A program made the position numbers and the translations under genes. 64,000 nt of DNA from Streptomyces sp. TRM68367 (GTDB taxonomy: Bacteria; Actinomycetota; Actinomycetes; Streptomycetales; Streptomycetaceae). Position 1 is the first letter of the stretch. Each line of letters opens with the position of its first letter. The DNA lies in assembly GCF_014495685.1 (NCBI RefSeq), contig NZ_JACTVI010000003.1:124001-188000 (forward strand), written 5' to 3'. A model generated the notes under the pieces. The model searched no databases, was not told where the DNA came from, and saw only the letters and a list, made by a program, of their open reading frames with translations. Of the stretch, positions 1-7,177 are shown in pieces.

Positions 1-295
1 CCCGGTCGGTGACGTCGTGCGCGTCTCCGTCGGCGTACGCGGCGTACCAGGAGCCGTCCTCGTTCTGGTGCCGGGCCAGCCACAGGTAGGCCCGCTCGGC
101 GGCCTCGTGCTCACCGGCCGTGTCCAGCGCCATGGCCGCCTCGACGTGGTCCCACGGGTCGAGGTGGTGGCCCCGGAACCACGGGATCGCCCCGTCCTCC
201 CGCTGCACGGCGAGGATTCCGGCGACGGTCGCGGCGGCCTGCCCGGCGGTGAGGACCCCGGGCAGGACGAGGTGTTCTGTCCGGGGGGTGGTCAC
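1..295 (-). CDS. Squalene-cyclase/prenyltransferase-repeat protein, 5' part only
   Basis: The first 98 codons of a minus-strand gene that runs off the left edge. The GTG start at 295-293 overlaps the TGA of the methyltransferase gene (GTGA), so translation is probably coupled. The visible protein has an alpha-helical repeat with a QW-type motif, QNEDGSWYAAY, near residue 85. This motif is typical of the alpha/alpha-barrel of squalene-hopene cyclases and prenyltransferase beta subunits. Without the catalytic DXDD region an enzyme activity cannot be assigned; a non-catalytic repeat protein is possible. It is the third gene of an overlapping set with a glycosyltransferase and a methyltransferase. 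Confidence 0.65.
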   Translation of the reverse strand, partial: MTTPRTEHLVLPGVLTAGQAAATVAGILAVQREDGAIPWFRGHHLDPWDHVEAAMALDTAGEHEAAERAYLWLARHQNEDGSWYAAYADGDAHDVTDR

Positions 296-1071
296 TTGGC
301 GACCGCCTGCGCTTCGGTCCCGGCTTCGGGCCCGGCTTCGGTCCCGGGAAGACGCGGCAGGTGGGGCTTGGTCGCGTACGCCACGAAGCTCTTGCCGATC
401 AGCGGGTTGAGGGCCTGTTCGGCGATCCTCGTCGCGAGCGGCTTCTGCATGATGTCCCAGACCAGCAGCTTGTGGTACGCCCGCACCGGCAGCGCCTTGT
501 CGTTGTCGACGCCGAACGCGCACTTCAGCCACCAGTACGGCGAGTGCAGCGCGTGCGCGTGATGCGTGCCGTACGGCTTGAGGCCCGCCTCGCGGATCCT
601 GGTCAGCAGTTCGTCCGCCCGGTAGATGCGGATGTGGCCGCCCTCGACCTCGTGGTAGGCGTCGGACAGGGCCCAGCAGACCTTCTCGGGGCCGTAGCGC
701 GGCACGGTGATCGCTATGCGCCCGCCGGGCCTGAGCACCCGGACCATCTCGGCGAGTACGCCCTTGTCGTCCGGTATGTGCTCCATCACCTCGGAGATGA
801 TCACGACGTCGAACGACTCGTCCGGGAAGGGCAGCGCCAGGGCGTCGCCCTCCATCGCCGTGGCGGTGGCTCCCTCGGGTGCCTCCCCGGCCTCTTCCAT
901 CGCCGCGAACCACTTGGCGACCTCGCGGATCTCCTCGGCGTTCTGGTCCAGCGCCACGACCTGGGCGCCGCGCCGGTAACACTCGAACGCGTGCCGCCCG
1001 GCCCCGCAGCCGAGGTCCAGGACACGGTCCCCCGGGGCGAGCGGGAACCGGGAGAAGTCGACGGTCAGCAC
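292..1071 (-). CDS. Class I SAM-dependent methyltransferase
   Basis: A 259-residue protein with the glycine-rich SAM motif VLDLGCGAGRHAFE near residues 19-32, an acidic residue after strand 2 (VALDQNAEE), the motif-II region FDVVIISEVMEHIPD and the post-II segment VLRPGGRIAITVP. This is the Methyltransf_11 arrangement used for small-molecule or lipid methylation. The start lies inside the end of the upstream glycosyltransferase gene (7-bp overlap) and its stop overlaps the start of the cyclase-repeat gene, so the three form one transcriptional unit. The C-terminus is rich in Ala, Glu and Pro and is probably disordered. The substrate is not evident. Confidence 0.85.
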   Translation of the reverse strand: MLTVDFSRFPLAPGDRVLDLGCGAGRHAFECYRRGAQVVALDQNAEEIREVAKWFAAMEEAGEAPEGATATAMEGDALALPFPDESFDVVIISEVMEHIPDDKGVLAEMVRVLRPGGRIAITVPRYGPEKVCWALSDAYHEVEGGHIRIYRADELLTRIREAGLKPYGTHHAHALHSPYWWLKCAFGVDNDKALPVRAYHKLLVWDIMQKPLATRIAEQALNPLIGKSFVAYATKPHLPRLPGTEAGPEAGTEAQAVAK

Positions 1072-2477
1072 GTGGCCCTGCTTTCGGGATAGACGCCTGC
1101 AACAGCTGTGGATGCCTCACTTTGCGAGGCCGCGGAGCGGCCGGGAACAGTCCCGGTGCGGCCGGAACTCCCGCCCGTGGAGCGGGTGATGGCCTCGCGG
1201 TACCGGGCCACCGTGCCCTCGGCGGCGCGAGCCCACGTGAAGCGCTCCAGCACCCGTTCACGCCCCGCACGGCCCAGCCGTACCCGCAGTTCCCCGTCCC
1301 CCAGCAGCCGGCTCAGCCCGGCGGCCAGCGCCCCCGCGTCGCCGGGCGGCACCGCCAGGCACGTCTCCCCGTCCCGCCCGGCGACCTCCGGTATCGCGCC
1401 GCCGGTCGTGGCCAGCAGCGGCGTCTCCGTGGCCATGGCCTCGGCGGCCGGCAGGGAGAAGCCCTCGTACAGGGACGGCACGCAGGCGACCTCGGCCGAG
1501 CGCACCAGGTCGACCAGTTCGGCGTCCGAGACGCCCTTGACGAACTCGACGGCGCCTTCGAGGCCGTACCGCTCCATCGCCCGGGCGACCGGGCCCTGTG
1601 CGGGCCGCTTGCCGACGACGACGAGGTGCGCGTCGGGTTGCTCGGTGCGCACCTTGGCCAGCGCCTCGACGAGGAAGACCAGGCCCTTGAGCGGCACGTC
1701 CGCACTGGACGTGGTCACGATCCGCCCCGGCACCTGCGGCACCGAGGGATCCGGCGCGAACAGGTCGGTGTCGGCGCCGATATGGACGACGTGGATGCGC
1801 TCGGGCCGTACGCCGAGGTGGTCGACGATCTCCTGGCGCGACGTGCCGGAGACGGTGAGCACGGACGGCAGGCGGCGCGCGACCCGCTTCTGCATGCGGG
1901 TGAAGGCGTACCAGCGGCGCACCGAGTACCGCCGCCGGCGGCCCTCCGCCGCGTCCAGCTCCAACTGCCGGTCGACGGTGATGGGGTGGTGGATGGTCGT
2001 CACAAGGGGGGAGCCGATCTCCCCCAACAGCCCGTAGCCCAGCGTCTGGTTGTCGTGGACGACGTCGAAGTCGCCACGCCGGGCGCGCAGATGACGGCGG
2101 GCACGCAGCGAGAAGGTGAGCGGCTCGGGGAAGCCGCCGGTCCACATCGTGGCGACCTCCAGCGCGTCGATCCAGTCGCGGTACTCGTCGCGCTTCGGGG
2201 TGCGGAAGGGGTCCGGCTGACGGTAGAGGTCGAGGCTGGGCAACTCGGTCAGAGCGAGGCCCTCGCACCCCTCGTCGAGGACGGGGTACGGCTGGGCGCC
2301 GATGACCTCGACGCGGTGGCCGAGGCGGGCCAACTCGCGCGACAGGTGCCGTACATAGACGCCTTGTCCCCCGCAGAACGGGTTTCCCTTATAGGTGAGG
2401 AGTGCGATGCGGAGCGGTCGCAAGCCGTCGGCGGCGGGGTCCTCCAGGGCCCCGGCCTCCCTGGCCTCAGCGGTCAC
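1065..2477 (-). CDS. Glycosyltransferase family 4 (GT-B fold)
   Basis: A 470-residue glycosyltransferase. The N-terminal Rossmann domain starts LRIALLTYKGNPFCGGQGVY, with the GGxGxY donor/acceptor loop typical of GT4 retaining enzymes. The C-terminal domain has the nucleotide-sugar signature SLYEGFSLPAAEAMA (the E-x7-E pattern) near residues 340-355. It is the first gene of a minus-strand set with a methyltransferase and a cyclase-like protein, suggesting assembly of a glycosylated and methylated lipid or polymer; that is inference. The start is ATG at 2477. The promoter lies in the 115-bp gap shared with the divergent tetR gene, which holds a KstR-like box, so co-regulation is possible. Confidence 0.88.
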   Translation of the reverse strand: MTAEAREAGALEDPAADGLRPLRIALLTYKGNPFCGGQGVYVRHLSRELARLGHRVEVIGAQPYPVLDEGCEGLALTELPSLDLYRQPDPFRTPKRDEYRDWIDALEVATMWTGGFPEPLTFSLRARRHLRARRGDFDVVHDNQTLGYGLLGEIGSPLVTTIHHPITVDRQLELDAAEGRRRRYSVRRWYAFTRMQKRVARRLPSVLTVSGTSRQEIVDHLGVRPERIHVVHIGADTDLFAPDPSVPQVPGRIVTTSSADVPLKGLVFLVEALAKVRTEQPDAHLVVVGKRPAQGPVARAMERYGLEGAVEFVKGVSDAELVDLVRSAEVACVPSLYEGFSLPAAEAMATETPLLATTGGAIPEVAGRDGETCLAVPPGDAGALAAGLSRLLGDGELRVRLGRAGRERVLERFTWARAAEGTVARYREAITRSTGGSSGRTGTVPGRSAASQSEASTAVAGVYPESRATC

Positions 2478-2531
2478 TCTGGGCCCCCTTCTCCCTGCAC
2501 TGTCCCGCGAGATTACGCCGGGACGCTAATC

Positions 2532-2545
2532 TAGAACAAGTTTCA
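2532..2545. promoter_or_regulatory. KstR-type operator between GT4 gene and tetR
   Basis: TAGAACAAGTTTCA fits the published KstR pattern TnnAACnnGTTnnA at every fixed position and sits in a larger near-palindrome, CTAGAACAAGTTTCAG (2531-2546). It lies 48 bp upstream of the tetR start, as expected for autoregulation. Three related boxes occur near 5569, 8451 and 8581. Confidence 0.7.
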
Positions 2546-2592
2546 GACTTGATCGTTCAGAGGCTCTGAATCTACCGGCAGGTAGGGGTGCT

Positions 2593-3393
2593 GTGAGCAG
2601 TGGATCAGGTGATTCACGCCACGGCGGACGCCATGCCATGCTGTCTGATCACTCACCCTCACCGACTGTCACGGACGGAACCATGCCTGCGGAAGCGAAG
2701 CTGGACAAGGCAGCCAAAGCGGCCAAGGCGGCCAGGCCGGCCAAGACGGAGGCCGGCGGCGCGCGCCCCGCGGCCGCGACCGGCTCCGTGCGCGCCGGAG
2801 GGCCGCCCTCCGCGCCGCTCACCGAGCGACAGGAGGCGCGCCGCCGCCGGATCCTGCACGCGAGCGCGCAGCTGGCCAGCCGGGGCGGTTTCGACGCGGT
2901 GCAGATGCGGGAGGTCGCGGAGACCTCGCAGGTGGCACTGGGCACGCTGTACCGCTACTTCCCGTCCAAGATCCATCTGCTGGTCGCCACCATGCAGGAC
3001 CAACTGGAGCATATGCACGGCACGCTGCGGAAGAAGCCGCCGGCCGGCGAGACGGCGGCGGAGCGGGTCGCGGAGACCCTGATGCGGGCCTTTCGCGCGC
3101 TGCAGCGCGAGCCCCATCTGGCCGATGCGATGGTCCGCGCGCTGACCTTCGCGGACCGCAGCGTCTCGCCCGAGGTCGACCAGGTGTCCCGGCAGACCAC
3201 GGCGATCATCCTGGACGCGATGGGCCTGGACGACCCCACGCCCGACCAGCTGTCCGCGGTGCGCGTCATCGGGCACACCTGGCACTCGGCGCTGATCACC
3301 TGGCTCTCGGGCCGCGCGTCCATCGCCCAGGTCAAGATCGACATCGAGATGGTGTGCCGGCTGATCGATCTGACGGCCCCTGCGGACGCATGA
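2593..3393 (+). CDS. TetR-family regulator, KstR-like
   Basis: A 266-residue TetR regulator. A long Ala/Lys-rich N-terminal extension (about 75 residues) precedes the DNA-binding domain: RRRRILHASAQLASRGGF, then the recognition helix region VALGTLYRYFPSKIHLL. The ligand domain contains FADRSVSPEVDQV and a C-terminal WLSGRAS segment. From memory these resemble mycobacterial KstR, the repressor of cholesterol catabolism that responds to CoA thioesters. The same kind of box lies upstream of this gene and of the aldehyde dehydrogenase, P450 and thiolase genes. The start is uncertain: GTG 2593 is used, but ATG 2638 or 2683 are possible and would remove much of the extension. Confidence 0.85.
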   Translation: MSSGSGDSRHGGRHAMLSDHSPSPTVTDGTMPAEAKLDKAAKAAKAARPAKTEAGGARPAAATGSVRAGGPPSAPLTERQEARRRRILHASAQLASRGGFDAVQMREVAETSQVALGTLYRYFPSKIHLLVATMQDQLEHMHGTLRKKPPAGETAAERVAETLMRAFRALQREPHLADAMVRALTFADRSVSPEVDQVSRQTTAIILDAMGLDDPTPDQLSAVRVIGHTWHSALITWLSGRASIAQVKIDIEMVCRLIDLTAPADA

Positions 3394-3425
3394 AAAGTCC
3401 GCGGACACCCGACGGGTCCGCGGAC
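3394..3425 (-). terminator. Intrinsic terminator after the TPP riboswitch
   Basis: Two copies of the self-complementary 10-mer GTCCGCGGAC (3397-3406 and 3416-3425) flank a 9-nt loop. Read on the minus strand, the hairpin is followed by TTTT, a factor-independent terminator about 21 nt downstream of the riboswitch. It starts directly after the tetR stop codon, so its plus-strand form may also end the tetR transcript. Confidence 0.7.
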
Positions 3426-3446
3426 ACGCGAACGACCTACGAGACG

Positions 3447-3567
3447 GGTTCCCTTCGCCGGCATTGTCCGGATCAGGTTATGGGGGTCGCCTTCCAGTCA
3501 TACACCTCTCAGTGTGTGACCTTCCGGCCTCTCAGCCCGTCCGTCGTAGTCGGCACCAGCGGAAGCC
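3447..3567 (-). ncRNA. TPP (thi-box) riboswitch, orphan
   Basis: On the minus strand this shows the conserved parts of the thiamine pyrophosphate riboswitch in order: a 5' P1 arm GGCTTCC, GGTGCC, the GGGCTGAGAGG core, an extended P3 stem, then AACCTGATCCGG, AATGCCGGCGAAGGGA and a closing GGGAACC arm pairing with the 5' arm (one mismatch). TPP riboswitches normally control thiamine biosynthesis or transport genes. Here a terminator follows, and beyond it the minus strand is antisense to tetR, so no controlled open reading frame is present. It may be a remnant of a lost thiamine gene, or produce a free small RNA or antisense transcript. Confidence 0.8.
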
Positions 3568-3653
3568 GAAACTTCCGGCCAGAGTCGGCCACTCCGGTCG
3601 AACTCCCTCACTCATCTCGTAGGTCTAATTTCATAGTAGTCCGTCCTGCCATG

Positions 3654-3681
3654 CACGGAAGACCTTGTTCCGTGATTTTTT
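3654..3681 (+). terminator. Rho-independent terminator
   Basis: Arms CACGGAA (3654-3660) and TTCCGTG (3668-3674) with a 7-nt loop are followed by ATTTTTT on the plus strand. This is a textbook terminator, rare in such GC-rich DNA. It would stop plus-strand reading from tetR before the convergent ferredoxin gene. Confidence 0.7.
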
Positions 3682-3722
3682 GCCCTAATTTCTCCTCGGT
3701 GCCCCTCAAGCTCCTCCCCGGG

Positions 3723-3956
3723 CTACTCCTCGGGCGGGAACACCGGCTCCCCGCTGCCCAGCAGGGTGATCACGATGGCCTCCACGGGGCAGCTCTCGGC
3801 CGCGGCCAGGACCTTCTCGTTGGCGTCCGTCTCCGGTTCGACCGGGTGGGACTGGCGGCCGGAGTCGAGGCGGAAGCCGTCGGGGGCATGGTGGACGCAC
3901 TGGGCGGAGCCGATGCAGAGGGAGCGGTCGACGTCCACCTGCCAGCGATCACCCAT
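3723..3956 (-). CDS. [3Fe-4S] ferredoxin
   Basis: A 77-residue ferredoxin with cysteines in the pattern CIGSAQC (residues 14-20) and a distal SCP (Cys56). The CX5C...CP spacing is that of actinobacterial P450-type [3Fe-4S] ferredoxins, which pass electrons from a reductase to a cytochrome P450. The start ATG lies 2 bp beyond the stop of the aldehyde dehydrogenase gene, so the two form an operon. The likely partner is the CYP125-like P450 at 7164-8402. No ferredoxin reductase is encoded nearby. Confidence 0.88.
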   Translation of the reverse strand: MGDRWQVDVDRSLCIGSAQCVHHAPDGFRLDSGRQSHPVEPETDANEKVLAAAESCPVEAIVITLLGSGEPVFPPEE

Positions 3957-3958
3957 CC

Positions 3959-5410
3959 CTAGGCCTCCGCCGGCAGATGGATCATCTTGTGCTCCAGGTA
4001 CGCGCCGTACCCCTCGGGCCCGAACTCCCGCCCCAGCCCCGAGTTCTTGTAGCCGCCGAAGGGGCCGAGCATGTCGAGGCTGAAGGTGTTGACCGAGTAC
4101 GTGCCGGTGCGGACCTGCCGGGCGATCTCGATGCCGTGCTCGACGTCGGCGGTCCACACGCTGCCGGACAGCCCGTAGTCGGAGTCGTTGGCGATCTTCA
4201 CGGCCTCGGTCTCGTCGCCGTACGGGAGCAGGCAGATCACCGGGCCGAAGATCTCCTCGCGGGCGATCCGCATGGCGTTGTCGACGTCGCCGAAGAGCGT
4301 GGGCTCGACGTACCACCCCTTGTCCAGCCCCGCCGGACGCCCGCCGCCGGTGAGTATCTTGGCACCCTCCTCCTGGCCGAGCCGGATGTAGTCGAGGTTG
4401 CGCTGCTGCTGCCGGCGGGCGACGAGCGGGCCCACCTGTGTGGCCGGGTCGAGCGGGTCGCCGACGACCAGCGCGCCGGCCGCCTGCGCGAAGGCCTCGG
4501 CGAACTCGTCGTACCGGGACCGCGGCAGCAGGATGCGCGTCTGGGCCACGCACGCCTGCCCGTTGTTCATCCAGGCCGCCGGCGCGATCCCGGCGACCGC
4601 CGTCGCGATGTCCGCGTCCGGCAGGACGACGGCCGCCGACTTGCCGCCCAGCTCCAGGGTGACGCGCGTGAGGCCCCGCGCGGCGACCTCCATGACGCGC
4701 TTGCCGGCCGCGACCGAGCCGGTGAAGGCGACCTTGTCGATGCCGGGGTGCCCGACGAGGTACTCGCTGACCTCCCGGTCTGCGGGCAGGATCGACAGCA
4801 CACCCTCCGGCAGCCCGGCCTCGCGCGCGATCTCGCCGAGGAGGTAGGCGTCGAGGGGCGACTCGGGCGACGGCTTCAGTACGACCGTGCAGCCGGCCAG
4901 CAGCGCGGGGGCGAGCTTGGCGGCGGCGACGAACTGCGGGACGTTCCAGGGGACGACGGCCGCGACCACGCCGACCGGTTCGCGCCGCACGAGGATCCGG
5001 CCGAGGACGCCGGCGCGCTCCTCCTCGTAGGTGAAGTCCCGCGCCACCGTGATCGCCGCGTCCCACACCATCATCGCGCCGAGGGCCTGGGCGAGGACGC
5101 TCCAGGAGTACGGCGATCCGTTCTCGGACGAGATGAGGCGCGCGATCTCCTCGTGCCGGGCGGCGATGCCGTCCTTGATGCGGCTGACGACCTCGATCCG
5201 TTCCTCCAGGCTGGTGCGCGGCCAGGGCCCCTCGTCGAACGCCTTGCGCGCGACGGCGACGGCCCGGTCCACGTCCGCCGGCGAGGCGTGCGGGACGCGG
5301 CCGATGACCTCTTCGGTGTGCGGGGAGATCACCTCGATGACGTCCTTGCCGAGGGGGTCGGTCAACTCCCCGCCGATGAACAGCTGTCCGTGTTCCACGA
5401 GATCGGTCAT
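3959..5410 (-). CDS. NAD(P)-dependent aldehyde dehydrogenase
   Basis: A 483-residue aldehyde dehydrogenase of normal family length. The general-base motif VTLELGGKSAAVV contains the catalytic Glu; the nucleophile motif is NNGQACVAQTRI with the catalytic Cys. The cofactor-binding segment FTGSVAAGKRVME is also present. The ATG at 5410 is chosen over an upstream in-frame start because GGGGAGG precedes it. Downstream it is followed at once by the ferredoxin gene. A KstR-like box lies about 160 bp upstream. A role in oxidising an aldehyde formed by the P450 during side-chain breakdown fits the context but is inference. Confidence 0.9.
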   Translation of the reverse strand: MTDLVEHGQLFIGGELTDPLGKDVIEVISPHTEEVIGRVPHASPADVDRAVAVARKAFDEGPWPRTSLEERIEVVSRIKDGIAARHEEIARLISSENGSPYSWSVLAQALGAMMVWDAAITVARDFTYEEERAGVLGRILVRREPVGVVAAVVPWNVPQFVAAAKLAPALLAGCTVVLKPSPESPLDAYLLGEIAREAGLPEGVLSILPADREVSEYLVGHPGIDKVAFTGSVAAGKRVMEVAARGLTRVTLELGGKSAAVVLPDADIATAVAGIAPAAWMNNGQACVAQTRILLPRSRYDEFAEAFAQAAGALVVGDPLDPATQVGPLVARRQQQRNLDYIRLGQEEGAKILTGGGRPAGLDKGWYVEPTLFGDVDNAMRIAREEIFGPVICLLPYGDETEAVKIANDSDYGLSGSVWTADVEHGIEIARQVRTGTYSVNTFSLDMLGPFGGYKNSGLGREFGPEGYGAYLEHKMIHLPAEA

Positions 5411-5568
5411 GGCCGACTGCCTCCCCGGACTCTCGCCCGTCGTCTCTGACGCTCCATCAGATATGCGGATACGACCCTGATACCAGTTCCCCTCACAGGA
5501 GTCCACGCCCCGCACACCACGGCTCAGCGACCTGGCGTCGACGGGGAACGGATGACTCAGGCACCCAT

Positions 5569-5582
5569 CGAAACCCGTTCTA
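5569..5582. promoter_or_regulatory. KstR-type operator between aldehyde dehydrogenase and hydrolase genes
   Basis: CGAAACCCGTTCTA, read on the other strand TAGAACGGGTTTCG, keeps the AACnnGTT core and one outer base of the KstR pattern. It lies in the divergent promoter region, 53 bp from the hydrolase start and about 160 bp from the dehydrogenase start. Confidence 0.5.
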
Positions 5583-5634
5583 CTTTCCGCCGTCCTTCCC
5601 GTTATAGTGACCGCACGCGGCGATTGGGGAGCCC

Positions 5635-6663
5635 ATGGCGCAGGTGTACGACCACGGCGGCGGCGTGCAGTCCATCGAGGTCCCCATCCCGGACAACCCG
5701 CTGGGCCACACGCTCGTGTACGTCGTGGACACCGACCGGGGTCCGGTGCTGGTGGACACCGGCTGGGACGACCCGTCGTCCTGGCACACGCTGGCTGCGG
5801 GACTGACGGCCTGCGGCACGTCGCCCGACGAGATCCACGGTGTGGTGATCACCCATCACCATCCCGATCACCACGGCCTGTCGGGCCGGGTGCGTGAGGC
5901 GTCCGGGGCGTGGATCGCCATGCACGCGGCGGACACGGCGATCGTACGGCGGACGCGGTCGACCGGCCCCGAGCGCTGGTTCTCGTACATGGCGGCCAAA
6001 CTCACGGCCGTAGGCGCCCCCGAGGGCCACATCGCGCCCCTGCGCAGCCCACGCCCCGGCGCCACGCTCCCCGGCTTCTCCCCCGCCCTCCCCGACCGCG
6101 AGATCGTCCCCGGCGACCTGCTCGACCTGCCGGGCCGCCGCCTGCGGGCGATCTGGACACCGGGGCACACACCGGGCCACGTCTGCCTCCACCTGGAGGA
6201 ACAGCACCCGGCCGGGCGCCCGGGCCACGGCCGCCTCTTCTCCGGCGACCACCTGCTCCCCGAGATCACCCCCCACATCGGCCTCTACGAGGACCCCGAC
6301 GACACCACGGCCGCCGACCCGCTCGGCGACTACCTGGCGTCCCTGGAACGCGTCGCGGCCCTGTCTCCCGCGGAAGTGCTCCCGGCCCACCAACACGCGT
6401 TCACGGACGCCCCCGCCCGCGTCCAGGAGCTGCTGGCCCACCACGAGACCCGCCTGGCCGCGTTGCTGACCCTCCTGTCCGAGCCCCTCACCGCCTGGCA
6501 GCTCGCCGAACGCATGGAGTGGAACCGCCCCTGGCCCCAAATCCCCTACTCCTCCCGCAACATCGCCGTCGCCGAGGCGGAGGCCCACCTGCGCCGCCTG
6601 GTCAAACTGGGACGGGCGGAGGCTGTGCCGGGGAGTGATCCGGTGACGTACGCGGCGGTGTGA
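5635..6663 (+). CDS. Metallo-beta-lactamase-fold hydrolase
   Basis: A 342-residue MBL-fold protein. The metal motif THHHPDHHG lies near residues 72-80, followed by the later ligands GHTPGHVCLH and SGDHLL, so the binuclear site is complete. The C-terminal third (from about residue 270) looks like a winged-helix lid, as in LACTB2 or glyoxalase II-like thioesterases. The start ATG has GGGGAG 4 bases upstream. It is divergent from the aldehyde dehydrogenase gene and shares its KstR-like box. A CoA- or glutathione-thioesterase role is possible but unproven. Confidence 0.85.
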   Translation: MAQVYDHGGGVQSIEVPIPDNPLGHTLVYVVDTDRGPVLVDTGWDDPSSWHTLAAGLTACGTSPDEIHGVVITHHHPDHHGLSGRVREASGAWIAMHAADTAIVRRTRSTGPERWFSYMAAKLTAVGAPEGHIAPLRSPRPGATLPGFSPALPDREIVPGDLLDLPGRRLRAIWTPGHTPGHVCLHLEEQHPAGRPGHGRLFSGDHLLPEITPHIGLYEDPDDTTAADPLGDYLASLERVAALSPAEVLPAHQHAFTDAPARVQELLAHHETRLAALLTLLSEPLTAWQLAERMEWNRPWPQIPYSSRNIAVAEAEAHLRRLVKLGRAEAVPGSDPVTYAAV

Positions 6664-6860
6664 TCCCGGCTAACTCCGCGGCATGTACGAGTGGACCAAC
6701 GCCCGCGCCCCGGGACGCCGAGGCGAGCGGCGCCAAGGACGAGAAGGAGGACGACGGTTCCTCCCCCTTCGGGACCTGGTGGTACGTCGGTGTCTTCCTC
6801 GTCGTCGGCATCGGTATCGGCTTTCTGCTCAGCGGGCGCCACAAGGGGCAGCAGCCGTGA
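6660..6860 (+). pseudogene. Membrane-anchor tail, probable relic of a secreted repeat protein
   Basis: A 66-codon frame with a GTG start overlapping the hydrolase stop. It encodes a Pro/Ala/acidic linker, then WWYVGVFLVVGIGIGFLL (one membrane helix) and a short basic tail. It looks like the C-terminal anchor of a larger extracellular protein rather than a complete gene. In many streptomycetes, from memory, a prenyltransferase-repeat protein with such an anchor precedes the SCO2322-type gene, which is what follows here. It could still be a genuine small membrane protein; the low GC3 contrast does not decide. Confidence 0.4.
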
Positions 6861-7177
6861 TGCGGCGTGCGGTCACGCTGTTTCTGGCCGGGCTCGTGCT
6901 CGTGGCGGGTGCGGGCGCGGGGCAGGCGCAGGCCGCCGGTTACCGGTACTGGTCGTTCTGGGAGCGCGACGGGGACGCGTGGGCGTACGCCACGCAGGGC
7001 CCGTCGACCACCCGGCCCGCCGACGGCGACGTGCAGGTCTTCCGCTTCTCGGTGAGCCAGGACTCGGCCGACGCGCCCCGGCCGCGCGGCACCGCCGACT
7101 TCGCCGCCATCTGTGCCAGGACGCCCGCGCAGGACGGGCACGGGCACACCACGCAGCCGTACATCAACCAGCGCTGA
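6860..7177 (+). CDS. SCO2322-family secreted protein, C-terminally truncated
   Basis: A 105-residue protein with an N-terminal signal peptide (RRAVTLFLAGLVLVAGAGAG, cleavage near QAQA-AG) and the conserved start of SCO2322-family proteins, including YRYWSFWERDGDAWAYATQG and ADFAAIC. As I recall the family, the protein should continue for roughly another 100 residues; here it ends in an unrelated tail, GHTTQPYINQR. The start ATG overlaps the preceding stop by one base. The family normally sits beside an ECF-type transporter, which is absent. It is probably a non-functional remnant. The last 14 bp overlap the convergent P450 gene. Confidence 0.6.
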   Translation: MRRAVTLFLAGLVLVAGAGAGQAQAAGYRYWSFWERDGDAWAYATQGPSTTRPADGDVQVFRFSVSQDSADAPRPRGTADFAAICARTPAQDGHGHTTQPYINQR

